Shown: positions 54,331 through 64,000, counted from the first letter of the stretch. The stretch is 64,000 nt of DNA from Lepidostoma basale (GCA_022606425.2 JAHDVF020000734.1:434001-498000), one strand, 5' to 3'. Program-made: numbers and translations. The notes: generated by a model from the letters alone, not told the origin.

Positions 54331-55740
54331 GAAATTATACTCGTACATGTTAAATTGTATATAATATTTTTTGTCAGCTACAATATTCAATATTTTACAA
54401 TGGCTTAATTCACTAAACGATACATTTATTAACGACCTAAATCACAAACAAATATCCATAAATAATAAAATATGTATTTTCATTTCAAAATAAACAACCA
54501 ATGTACGTATATTTTTTTCATATTCATAACGTAAACAGTGAAACGTAAATTGTTATAACAGTTCCTTGTATAGAATAGCGGGGAGAGGAGCTACTAAAAC
54601 ATTTTCGTATTTTTTATACTTTACTTCTGTTTATTCAAATACGTTTTCACTGAAATTTTGGTATGCCAAAGTCAGCAAATGAAAAAAAGTTAATTATACG
54701 AAAAAACGGTTTTTTTATTGGCATGTTAAGCAAATAATTAATCAGTATCTACTTATTTATGCAATATTTTGTACAAAATTGAAATTCACCATGTTTGTTT
54801 ATGAACAATAATTAGTAAAAAAATTCATTTCAATAAAATGGACAGTTTTTTTTTTCTCTAAATAGTTGCATCATACATTAACAGTATTGTATTCCTCGGT
54901 GGTTCTCAAAATGCTGTTCCACAATTTTGTATTTTAAATAAAACATCAATTTAATTTTTAATAAATTATTATTTTTTAATTGGTTTATTCCAATAGAAGC
55001 ACCATTTTTTATTTTATCTATGCGAATTTTCCCTTAAATAAAAACTTAGTAGTGAATTTTTGATTATTAATTCTATTACTTTTATTATAACCATCAACAA
55101 AATATAAAAAATAATTAAATATTGAAAATAAAAAAGCTATGTATTGAAAATAAACCCCGACAGAAAATCCTCCAAAGAAGGCAAGAATATCATATGTTGA
55201 CTGTTATTTTATAGAATAATAAGAAAAATATTATTAATCGCAAGAATCGAGAACAGGTACATTAATAAATTATTTATAAAAGACGTGGTTATAGAACGTT
55301 TGAGAACCTGCGATTTACAAAAAACATGTCAATGTGCAACTTATCTCACTTTTAATAAAATATTTGATAATTGCATAATATTACGTGACTCGTGAATGCT
55401 TGTGATTCCTTTTTTCTGTATTGTGAATTTATTTTAAACCGTTTAATTATTTATTACTAGTTGGATCATCGACTCTTAGACATCTTTGTTATTTATAATA
55501 GTATTTTTTGCTTTTGTTTATAACACTCGATATTCAAGGATTTAAAAATAGTTATAAACGTGTCCCATTTTTAAAAAAGAAAAGACACTTTATCGAATAG
55601 ATTCACATTAGAAAATATCAAACATTTAGTAAAAACTGTTAACAATTAGATTTATCTGTATCAAATATAACTTTCAATAAGATGTTATTTTTTATGCTTA
55701 TTTGAAATAAATATTTAACCCTTGAAAAAATTAATAAAAA
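54330..55740. other. Strongly AT-rich, nothing recognised
   Basis: No open frames above chance, no dispersed repeat. Among the most AT-rich parts of the window. Confidence 0.4.
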
Positions 55741-55741
55741 T

Positions 55742-55935
55742 AGAACATGTTGAATGTATACAATTACTTGTAGACAAATACTGGATTTTACCCATTGCGG
55801 ATAAAATTTTTTTTTGTGGTGGTCGTAAGAAGTGCGGAATGAGGAATGTTGTTAAATATAAGGCGATCGCTTAACCCAAACAATGACAGGTCATAAGTCC
55901 TGTAAGCACCAGGACCACCATATTATGTTCCTAGA
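55742..55935 (+). repeat. Structured repeat K, copy 3
   Basis: The left part (TGAATGTATACAATTACTTG, TGGATTTTACCCATTGCGG) is joined closely to the right block TGGTGGTCGTAAGAAGTGCG ... AAGGCGATCGCTTAACCC ... GACAGGTCATAAGTCCTGTA ... AGGACCACCATATTATG. The spacer between the two parts is 13 bp here against about 75 bp in copy 1. The closing stem TGGTGGTC/GACCACCA is kept. Confidence 0.65.
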
Positions 55936-56399
55936 AAACAATTTACATTTTCGTTTATATTGAGAAAAAATAATCTTTACAAAAAAAAATTAAAATAGTT
56001 TTAACTTTTATAAAAAGAAACATTACTTTCGAAAAAAAAATATCTGAATAATTGTCTATGGTCCATGTTTCGCCGTACATGGACATTGTCAAAAAACTTG
56101 CTGATATTTAAAAAAAGCTATGGGAAATATTTTATTATTACACATCACTGGGCAAGCATGAAAAAATTCCCAGATTTATGATCTAAATGCTCAACGCCTT
56201 ACTTTCGTTAGTATTAGTCACGGAACATTATTTTTAAAGATTTTAATATTAAACGAATGTTGGTGGATTACACAATTTTTATTCAAAATTTCTAAACTAA
56301 CCTAACCTAGATTCATTTTATTTGGTCATAAACTATGCACAAATTATTAATTGTTAAAGAAAACAAAATAAAACAAATTAAACAAATTGATAAATATGT

Positions 56400-56465
56400 T
56401 TTCCAGAAGTTTTATTATATTTTAGAGATTGGCACGTTTCGCTTTGCTAATGGTACATTTGAATA
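56400..56465 (-). repeat. HHg fragment
   Basis: TTCCAGAAGTTTTATTATAT TTTAGAGATT, then GGCACGTTTCGCTTTGCTAA TGGTACATTTGAA, the reverse of the HHg core region (GCGAAACGTGCC). An open frame crosses it by chance. Confidence 0.5.
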
Positions 56466-57385
56466 TAACTATCGTTTTTTAATAGTAGATCTGAATACAA
56501 TACATTTGTTAATGCCCTAGAAAGTCAAAATATCCCAATCCCTAAAAGCAAGATAATTTATATGGTCGATTTCATCAACATGATATATTTTAAATTTAAC
56601 TTTAACCGCCGTACCTTCGGGTTATTTTCCGAGAAACATGCAAAAAACAAGCAGGTTTTTATTAATTAAATTTAATAATACATATTTTTTATTTTTTAAA
56701 ATTACGAAATACCAAAGATTCGACTGCACACTTCGCCTGCCCCTTGTAAAACTATCATATTTGCGAAGATTTGTACTCAAGTGTTGTTGGCACACGCGCG
56801 TAATAGTTTGTACATTTTAGGTACATTAATTTTTCTCAAGCACGTACGTGATACGGGATAGCGCAGATGTCACAGTCAAAGTGAACGTATCACGTACGTT
56901 CAAATACGTAGGGTGGTTAAGGAACATACTGTAACATTTGTAAAATGTTGTGTTTTTAAATAACATAATAAATACTATCTTTCGTGACTCAGATGGAGTA
57001 GGGGTACATCATAAAAGGAGTTACAGAAAGCGGACTGTGCAACAATTAGAATCCTCACCATGTGTCGTATAATTCACTGCATTGCGTAGTAAATTCAATT
57101 TTCCATACATAATAAAATAATTATGTGCGATTCGAATGAATCACTGAAATCCCTTTTTTGGCAGAACATAAATATCGTTTATTTATTTACAAAGACTTTT
57201 CGTGGGTTCGTTATATTGTTTTCGTTTTCATTGCGAGAATATTTATAGATTTTATAATGCTGAATAGATTTTTATGTATCTATGGATTGATCCATTTAAA
57301 TAATTTTAATATAAATTGTTGCGTTGTTAATAATAGATGGATAATTGACATTTATCTGATTTTTATGTGTTGAAACATTATAATC
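56465..57385. other. Unannotated, includes repeat M copy
   Basis: 56602-56680 shares GGTTATTTTCCGAGAAAC with 26850. A segment near 56835-56910 has GCACGTACGTGATACG and TATCACGTACGTTC, an inverted pair around the palindrome CACGTACGTG. Several short frames have no motif. Confidence 0.35.
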
Positions 57386-57570
57386 TTTATTCATATGAAT
57401 AAAAACATCTGTTTTCTAGAAATTTTATTATATTTTATAGGAATGATATGTATCACCTAGCTAAACCATTTTCAAATGTGTCATTACAAAATATGTCACT
57501 CTCATAAAATATAATAAAACATCTGGAAAACAGACCCTTTCATTTGCATTTGTTATTTAATATGGAGTTA
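57385..57570. repeat. HHg fold-back
   Basis: Left arm TCATATGAATAAAAACATCT GTTTTCTAGAAATTTTATTA; right arm ATAAAATATAATAAAACATC TGGAAAACAGACCC...TTTCATTTGCA. The centre CACCTAGCTAAACCATTTTC AAATGTG is decayed, and the GAAAC box is lost. Confidence 0.6.
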
Positions 57571-57689
57571 TACAAGAAAAAATATGTAAAAATGCTTATT
57601 TTGCTGTTCGTATTGTAAACAATGAAAAAAAATTCACCTGCAATCGTTATATAATATTTATTTGCCCTTACAACATTATCCAACTCTTT

Positions 57690-58015
57690 TTTCTATCTTC
57701 TTCTCCGGTCTCAATCTAATGATTGGTCTGCAGCAAGGCGACACATCTCCTCTTCCACTCCGCTCGGTCCTCGGCAACTCTCTTCAACTCCGCATAAGAG
57801 GTGCAGCCCATGTCTCGGCAAATCTGGTCTTGGTAATCGATCCCTTAACCATTCCCTCCAATACATCATGCAGGAAACATTTGTGTCGCAACACATGGCG
57901 AATCCATCTCGCGCACCTCTCCGCTATGGTGTTCAACATGTGGCTATTCTCTTCAACTCTGCTGAGAACCTCCTCATTTGTATCTACTTCTCTCAATTTC
58001 CTAAGAGAATGATAA
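57690..58015 (-). mobile_element. LINE-G C-terminal fragment
   Basis: The minus frames 57784-57996 and 57711-57896 read LSRVEENSHMLNTIAERCAR WIRHVLRHKCFLHDVLEGMV KGS, then RPRPDLPRHG. This is the LINE pattern RRxxWIGHVLRHDxFLxxVLEGxxxGxRxxGRPR with a shift inside. No tail repeat is clear. Confidence 0.65.
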
Positions 58016-58274
58016 ATATTATAATATTAGTAATCACACCCTTCTTTGTCTAATGCGACGGTTTTTCTTCTGACGGTTCTTTCAAATACTCAAACGCTTC
58101 TGTTTATATATATTCCTATTATGTTTTGATTGTTTCCTTATTCACAAATATAGTGTAATTTTTATATTCATTCAAGCTTATTTTTACCAAACATAGTGAT
58201 ATAAGTATGATTAAAAGATATATGATAGAAAACTGAACGACGTAAAAATAAATGTATGGCATGCTGCATCCTAA

Positions 58275-58565
58275 GCAAAATTAAAAAAAAAAACACGAGA
58301 TAGTTTAGACAACAATGGTTTAATAAATGCATACGAGCAGTGTGAATGAAAAAATGAGCCCGGAACTGCCGAGGAAAACGTACCATAACCAAGTCAATAT
58401 ATTATTAAAAGGTGGCCATGTTCGATGTCAGAAAAAAACACGATTAATTAATTGTATTAAATTTATGAAAGTAGAGAAAATCTCGCAAGGTATGTCAGGA
58501 AAGAGCAGTGTGGCGATCCATGCTTTTTGCCTACTCCTCCGGGACACTGCGTAATGGTTTAGTAA
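58275..58565 (+). mobile_element. LINE-A 3' end, decayed
   Basis: The frame 58327-58554 reads SPELPRKTYHNQVNILLKGG HVRCQKKTRL, then CLLLRDTA where SAYPSGETA is expected, and GTAATGGTTTAGTAAGTAAC. It is the same subfamily as 10034 (LLKGGHIRSR). Confidence 0.75.
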
Positions 58566-59109
58566 GTAACTAAGTTCTATTGACTTTATTTTAAATTAAG
58601 AATTCGATCGTTGAACTGGTTAAACTATCTTTGTGAATTCCACAAAATGGTTAACCAATGAAAAACGGGATAAAAACTGTAGAATGCGATGACTCGATGG
58701 AATTTAGTGGATCCCTAACAAGGAAAATGGTAAATCTTTAAGTCATTTTTGTGGTAAAAACGACCGTTTATTGAGTCACAGCGAACTAATTTTTACAAGG
58801 TTGATTGGTTTCCAGGATCGCAGGTAAAATATTTTTAAATTGTTTTTTTCAAAGAAAGCATTTGTTTTTACACACAAGAATCTAAATCAATCATTTCATC
58901 TTCTTTTTTGAAAATCTATTATATTTTAAATTAGTTTTTTAAATTAGTTTAAATTAGTTTATATGTTTATATTTTAAAGGAGTATATTTTAAATGAGAAT
59001 AAATGTTTCTTGAAATGTGACGTAACACGCTTCTTCATAAGTATGGTAGAAATCATATCTTCATGTGATTTAATTCTCTAGATTTTTCTCATAAATTGTA
59101 CTATATTTT

Positions 59110-59200
59110 TTTATTATACAGTTGGACATCTACCTCCTAGGAACAGGCTCCAAGAAATAACTGTACGCAGTCCTAAATAAAGCAGAAGAAGAAGAAAAAG
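59110..59200 (+). mobile_element. Unassigned LINE terminal scrap
   Basis: GGACATCTACCTCCTAGGAA, then GCAGAAGAAGAAGAAAAAGA. The end form is that of a LINE with an (AAG)n tail. Too short to name. Confidence 0.35.
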
Positions 59201-59349
59201 AGATACTTATTGTTCTCCACGTACAAGAACTATTCATTCAATCTTTATTCAATTATGATTTAGTTATAGTTACGGATAAAGATATATTTTATATCTCCGT
59301 GTACGTGTAGTGTCAATATATAGAAAGCTCACGGAAAAAAGTTTCTTAC

Positions 59350-59588
59350 TTTCAATGTAGCTACTCTGTGATAACAACTGCAAAATATTTGATGGGCCTT
59401 CCGAGAAACCTGTGAGGAATGCTGGTGATTGCATAAGAGAAAGACCTCTCTTGAACTTCGCTACAAAGTTAATTTGCCCGTAATAAGGAAAAAATGCACG
59501 AAATGGTTCTTTCTTCTTTGTTCCGAGTCTTTGCCCTTTCCGTGGAGCACGCATCTCCCGGCACGCGCTGCTTTTTCCTTTACAATAC
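59350..59588 (-). CDS. Possible internal exon of an unidentified host gene
   Basis: The minus-strand open frame 59270-59644 (124 codons) contains a stretch bounded by splice-like signals: a pyrimidine-rich run TTTTTCTTATTATG, then CATTATACAG as acceptor, and GAAA followed by GTAAGAAAC as donor. Between them about 79 codons read through, including MRAPRKGQRLGTKKKEP, FRAFFPYYGQINFVAKF, LMQSPAFLTGFSEGP and NILQLLSQSSYIE. GC content is above the surroundings, and nothing in the window repeats it. I do not recognise the protein. The exon phases would be uneven (one base, then 79 codons, then one base). It may equally be chance. Confidence 0.35.
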
Positions 59589-59727
59589 CTGTATAATGGA
59601 CATAATAAGAAAAATACATCTCGATGTTTGTATACAGGATACAAAAAATAACAGACAACTGTAGCCCCGTAAATTGAGATAGAGTTATTCGATTCAAATT
59701 AAATATTTATTATTTATTGAACATTAA

Positions 59728-59830
59728 TGTAAAACTCCATATTAAATAATTAATATGAATAAAAACATATTTATTATATTTTAGACGGAATGACATGTTT
59801 CGCCCTTCTAAGTCATTATCAAATAATATA
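59728..59830 (-). repeat. HHg copy
   Basis: The reversed tail AATTAATATGAATAAAAACA leads to GGAATGACATGTTTCGCCCT TCTAAGTCATTATCAAA. In its own orientation: TTTGATAATGACTTAGAAGG GCGAAACATGTCATTCC. Stem pairing is partial. Confidence 0.6.
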
Positions 59831-60212
59831 TGTTTAAATTTGAATGATTCAAATATGATTGTGAAAAGACAAATATCTTGTAACCATTTCTTTTTAATTT
59901 GGTAACTATTATATTATAGTACAACTCACGATCCCGCCGATACCCCGATATGGTAGACACACAAAATAATAAACCCCGTTCTTATAGAAAAACATAATTT
60001 CTATTAGATGTTAACGTGTATCAATAACTTTTTCGATTATTTTGATAATCCTTTAGAAATCCAGAATAAAATATAAACTAATTATTGTGCTACATGCTGC
60101 CCTGACTAATAATATATATAATTTTTATTAAATGAAAGACTAACACCAACGACACAAACCAATAGCATTGGAATTTATTTAACAATATTTAATATGAGCA
60201 GAAAATAGCTTA

Positions 60213-60312
60213 TTATTATGAAGAAGGAATCTGGTCGTGTCTAGGCTTAGTCCCCTGGATTCGGAGCCAAGCGTTCCATCCCCTATACCACCACCCGATT
60301 TGATATAACTTT
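60213..60312 (-). mobile_element. SINE-2
   Basis: In reverse: GGGTGGTGGTATAGGGGATG GAACGCTTGG, then the B-box region ACTAAGCCTAGACACGACCA GATTCCTTCTTCATAATAAT. It aligns with 7375-7460. The B box is altered (GACTAAGCC for GGTTCAAGCC). Confidence 0.65.
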
Positions 60313-60552
60313 AACATCGAGCCTAAATCGTTCTTCGCCCTTTTTCAGAGAAGCACTCCGGGCACATCTAGTCCCGGATAAAACAACTAGCAAATCACAT
60401 AACCAGCAATATTTCCAACAGGCATAAGAGAAAGAGCAGTTTGAGCTGAACCTCAATATGCCGGAAGATCCAAGTCAAATCATCTTAAGGTAACGTTTTC
60501 CAGAACGAAAAAAAATGTAAATTTAAAATATTCTTTAGACTAACTATCTAAC

Positions 60553-60662
60553 CATCACGCCGTCTCTCCGAAGGGGTTGGCAGAAATAATGGACTTCCAC
60601 ACTTTAACCGATGCGGCGCTCTATTTTTCTCTTTTCGCCCCCGCGGGAGACGCGGTGTGATG
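60553..60662. mobile_element. 110-bp LINE-A-derived element, copy 3
   Basis: Terminal repeats CATCACGCCGTCTCTCCG and GCGGGAGACGCGGTGTGATG. The interior is ACTTTAACCGATGCGGCGCT CTATTTTTCTC. The right flank GGGTTGCGAACCTCATCGCC is shared with copy 2. Confidence 0.7.
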
Positions 60663-60769
60663 GGTTGCGAACCTCATCGCCACATCGCCACGCCATTCTA
60701 TAGACGATTTTGAGATAAAGGCAAAAATATAATTATTTTCTTTTTACTTTGTATATAGGTACTACAACC

Positions 60770-61213
60770 GAAAAAGAATGATAGCAGAATAAATGCGGTA
60801 GAAATGAGGTCCCTTAGACGTATGTGTGATAGAACAATGTACGAAAGAATTTCAAATGTTAATATAATATAAGAAAGGAATGTAGGCCGGAAGAAGATAT
60901 TATGAATAAAATTATGAAATGATCTCTGCGTTGGTTCGGACATATGGAGCGCATGGATGTAGAAAGAATGGTTAAGAAAGTATACGTTAACAATGTAAAT
61001 GGAGTACGGAACCAAGGTAGACCAAGGAAAACATGGCATGACCAAATTAATCAATTTTTAAAGGTTGGTGATGTGAGAAGTCGGAAGAATCGACGTGCGC
61101 GTGTGACTCGTTGTATGGATGTGGAGAAAGCTATAGATGTGTGTCAGGATAGAATAGTGTGGCGGTCCATTCTCTCTGCCTACTCTTGCGGAGAAACGGC
61201 GTGATGTTTTGTT
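60770..61213 (+). mobile_element. LINE-A 3' end, well preserved end
   Basis: NRINAVEMRSLRRMCDRTMY, ERISNVNII, a stop where a residue was lost, then frame 60944-61204: MERMDVERMVKKVYVNNVNG, GRPRKTWHDQINQFLKVGDV RSRKNRRARVTRCMDVEKAI and SAYSCGETA-stop. The end is GGCGTGATGTTTTGTTGTTG, without TTAG. Confidence 0.85.
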
Positions 61214-61265
61214 GTTGTTGTTAGGTACAACAGGTTTATTGAACCCAATTACTGTATACATTTTA
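61214..61265 (-). mobile_element. SINE-1 tail scrap
   Basis: The reverse reads GTATACAGTAATTGGGTTCA ATAAACCTGTTGTACC, the tail type seen at 14570 and 52285. Only the tail is present, fused to the LINE-A end through (TTG)n. Confidence 0.55.
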
Positions 61266-62130
61266 TACTTTTTGCCAAATGCATATAATATATTTTACAT
61301 AACATAAATCAGCAAATTGATAGCTATGAGCCTATACGATCCTTAAAGGACGCATAGGTCATTTGGAAAATATCCACATTGACTGTCCAATTCATTGAAA
61401 TTACGACTAAAGCTCTCTCAAGCTTGGCACACATTTGCAATTTTATGCTTTATTAAGCTCAGTTCATAAAAAAACATTGCTTTTGTGTTTCGCAAACTTC
61501 AAATTTTAATGAAAAAGCGGAATCTTTTGAGAGCGCAAATATTTTAAAGTTTGGTCACTTTGTAAATTTTGTTTTTACAACAAACAGAAATCACTTACCG
61601 TAAAATTACATGGTGTTCCGAAATATTAAATATAAAACGTACATTTGATTTTACAATTGACAATGCAATTATTCGCGTCCATTTATCTTTTTATGTTTTC
61701 TTATTTAAATTGTAACTTTATTTACTTTGTATTATTTATTTGCTTAAAAAATAATATTCATTGTTTTCCTTAAAAAAAACTTTTTTCATTTGATTTTTTT
61801 TATCTCGACAAGCAATCTAATGTATTCGATAATATTAAGATAATAATAAAATGATAAATAAACAAACAAAAAAATGGTGTTAGAGATATCTTGAAATAAG
61901 CTATTTGCATTACAAATAAATACAATAAAATACTAAAAGATAATAGTTTTAACCGGTTTCCGCAACTTGTTTTTACCGTCAGTTGATTTGTTATTCGTAT
62001 TATTATAGTTTTATATTATATTTTATTATTCGTATAATCGGAAGAGGTCAGTTATCACAAGGTAAATAATCTCATATAAGTATATATTAGCAAGTGGAAA
62101 AACAATATTTTTAATTTTAAAAAATTAAAA
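61265..62130. other. AT-rich, one degenerate HHd piece
   Basis: TTTTAACCGGTTTCCGCAAC TTG at 61947-61970 is the reverse of an HHd-like GGAAACCGGTTAAAA. Nothing else is recognised. Confidence 0.3.
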
Positions 62131-62132
62131 AT

Positions 62133-62257
62133 AATATTAACACCACTTACCCAGTTTTTACACATTTTTTGTTAAAACCAACCGGTTTCACTCCCACCGG
62201 AGCTTCTTCATGGTTACAAAAGAGACTGAAAATAGGTTTTTCATCTCTTTTGTAACC
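62133..62257 (-). repeat. HHd repeat with long stem I-like hairpin
   Basis: In minus orientation: a hairpin (GGTTACAAAAGAGA, complement of 62244-62257, pairing with TCTCTTTTGTAACC, complement of 62212-62225, plus inner TGAAAA pairs), then ATGAAGA (62205-62211), extra A, GCTCC, loop, GGAGT, GAAAC (62185-62189), CGGTTGGTTTTAAC. The hairpin sits where hammerhead stem I would be. The first base of the core box is A instead of C, and no stem III 5' strand is visible upstream. Confidence 0.6.
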
Positions 62258-63010
62258 TCATCCTTTGGTATGGGTATGGGTATTCATACAGGTGTATATA
62301 TATTCAGGTATATAATCTGAAGGCATATATATAACCACATGTACATCAATATTTTTTTATCTTTCACCAACTTGTTCCTCTCTTCTTTCTTTTGAATGTG
62401 TATATACTAAAATATGTTAATTAAATGCGAATTTAAAAAAAATAATCCACAGCCTGTTTTTTTTTTATATTTTTCGTTATTCGTGTACATCTGTTGTGTC
62501 TGAGATATGAGATATATGAATGTACATGCATGTATGTTTATATACAGATGAATGCGGGAACATGCGTATATTGAACAGAAAATTACTATTTATGCTATTA
62601 GAATAGAAATAGCGATGTAATAGAATAGAATAAATATTATATAATAGAAATAGCGATGTAAGTAGTTACTTAAATTAACTTTCTTAATATGTATTCGATT
62701 TTGTGTATCATACTTTATACCTTTTACAATCATGTAAAATATATGTGTATAAAATATATGCTTTTTATGATATTGGGATTAAAATTAATTTAATTGACTT
62801 TAATAATATGTTTTTTCCTGCCTCTCAAAAGTAGATTTTTTCTCTCTCATATAATATTGATAATAAGGTAATCAAATAATGAAATTATGTTAGGCGTTTT
62901 AGTTTAAAGTCTCTATTTAACCGCTCTCTTTTGTCCCATAATGAGTAGTCTACTCATGGGAATACAGTAAAGTATTGTATATTTGTAAAATAAAAATAAA
63001 TAATAAACTA
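62257..63010. other. AT-rich interval between two opposed HHd pieces
   Basis: Contains a short duplication (ATAGAAATAGCGATGTAA at about 62604 and 62643). No frame or known repeat. Confidence 0.35.
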
Positions 63011-63011
63011 T

Positions 63012-63062
63012 AAAAACTCCGGTGGGAGCGAAACCGGTTGGTTAAAAATAATATAGAGGTGT
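63012..63062 (+). repeat. HHd partial core
   Basis: CTCC-GGTG-GGAG, CGAAACCGGTTGGTTAAAAA. Stem II and GAAAC remain and the CTGANGA box is missing. It is oriented opposite to the copy at 62133, whose stem is GCTCC/GGAGT; here the last pair reads differently (C after GGAG). Confidence 0.55.
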
Positions 63063-63835
63063 ATAAACCAGTTAAAGTATAATATGTTAAAATTATTTTC
63101 AATATTGCCACACCACAAATTAAGTGCTTGTTACGAAAGTATAAAAAATAATTGTAAATTAATCCAAATATTCTATAGTGATAAATGGTTTAAATAATAC
63201 CTTAATACACATTCACAAAATAGGTAAAACATATATTTTGACCATCCTATACATGCCGTAAATACAGAATTACATTAAGACACTTTCATTTTCTTGCGTA
63301 AATATATTAAGAATTCCTTTGCGACAAAATCAGTTTGCTTTTAAAAAAGCTTTGGCGGTGGTCCTTTGATATTTCCAGGGTGAACTTTGCGTCTCTCTGA
63401 AGTTGTCAACACCGTTCTGCCCATTAATTATGCAAATCCGATTACGTACATCAATTCAAAAGTTGAAAATGAAATCATTCACACAGTATAATCTTGGCGG
63501 CAAAACTATGGAACTCGACGTTTAATAGCATAAACTTGTTTAAAACATTATCTATAATTGTCTTTAATATATTTATAATTTAATAATATTTATATTTATT
63601 TATAAAACTGTCGTCGTCAACTTAAAAATAATTAATCATTTTATTCAAGAAATGCATATCTCATCACTCTTGAATTAACTATGACTCAATTTTCTAGAAG
63701 AAAACGCAGAAAAAATAGATTTACCTCCACTTCTTCCTGTTCAGAAATAATTATCCGGAAACTAATAGATTAGGCGTGAATATATTAATTATAAAAAAAA
63801 ATGGCAAAAACTGTACTTATTTTTACTATACACTA
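63062..63835. other. AT-rich, nothing recognised
   Basis: No frame above chance or repeat. TTTCCAGGGTGAACTTTGCG near 63375 begins a GC-balanced segment without coding features. Confidence 0.3.
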
Positions 63836-63905
63836 TTCTTCTTCTTCTTCTTTCGCCTAGCCATTTCCCGTTATTTGGGGTCAGCAACTATGCACTACAT
63901 ATTTT
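63836..63905 (-). mobile_element. Unassigned LINE terminal scrap
   Basis: Plus TTCTTCTTCTTCTTTCGCC. The minus strand gives VADPK/NNGKWLGERRRR-like residues (CTGACCCCAAATAACGGGAA), a common LINE ORF2 ending. About 70 bp. Confidence 0.45.
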
Positions 63906-63917
63906 AATTACTTAGTA

Positions 63918-64000
63918 AAATGAATAAAGAAAGAAGAGAAAAAAAATTTAAGATAACGATGTAAACGAAACTATAAATAGAGGAACACCGAGGAAAACGT
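63918..64000 (+). mobile_element. LINE-A fragment running off the window edge
   Basis: MNKERREKKFKITM, then after a stop NRGTPRKT-type residues (AGAGGAACACCGAGGAAAAC GT). It corresponds to the segment just before GRPRKTWHDQ in other copies. Confidence 0.65.

Noticed and set aside
57158..57373. 71-codon ORF as a small membrane protein
   Set aside because: Hydrophobic character follows from AT-rich codons (F, I, N, L, Y); no other support.

Overview
The window looks like AT-rich, repeat-dense chromosomal DNA of an arthropod, most likely an insect and possibly a lepidopteran. The basis is the diversity of insect-type non-LTR retrotransposon (LINE) ends, a Jockey-type C-terminus with a (TTTGA)n tail, tRNA-derived SINEs, and no bacterial gene structure at all. 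The species is not identified. I found no complete host gene. The longest open frames are reverse-transcriptase remnants. The only non-repeat coding candidate is a possible 239-bp exon on the minus strand at 59350-59588. The window may be intergenic or lie inside a large intron.

Layout. Nearly every coding-like stretch is a 5'-truncated, decayed 3' end of a LINE. I use local names. LINE-A ends in (TTAG)n and encodes a C-terminus closing on SAYPSGETA; about 17 pieces lie between 2061 and 64000. LINE-B has an RT with a YADD box and ends in (GAA)n; its best copy is 11597-12814. LINE-C ends in (GAT)n; best copy 33895-34600. LINE-E ends in (AAG)n; best copy 51488-52105. There are also single or few copies of Jockey-like (5550-5999, 9283-9378, 20790-21421), L2/CR1-like (8047-8505 and others) and several unassigned LINE tails. 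Two tRNA-derived SINE families are present, SINE-1 (7 pieces) and SINE-2 (3). A 109-110 bp element whose left part is the reversed LINE-A 3' end occurs three times, and a structured repeat (K) occurs four times.

The most unusual content is a set of short non-coding repeats (called HHa, HHb, HHg, HHd, HHe, HHz). Most are built around a sequence resembling a hammerhead-ribozyme core: CUGANGA, one extra base, a stem-loop, then GAAAC. In the HHb class the stem-loop changes sequence between copies while keeping base pairing. One HHb copy (6171-6234) can be folded into all three hammerhead stems. Three further classes have stem III complementarity around an NUH triplet. Many of these repeats sit as head-to-head fold-backs with the core near the junction. 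Penelope-like retroelements are known to carry hammerhead motifs and to have terminal repeats in inverted as well as direct orientation, so a Penelope-related non-autonomous origin is my leading inference. No Penelope RT or GIY-YIG reading frame is visible here.

The elements show a history of nesting: SINE-1 inside an HHb fold-back and next to a LINE-A end, LINE-C inside LINE-A, a 171-bp insert inside LINE-B, and LINE-B inside a local tandem repeat with a 12-bp target-site duplication. LINE-A copies at 2061, 36112 and 38496 are flanked by recognisable duplications of about 13-20 bp. All boundaries were read by eye and are approximate by several bases unless stated.
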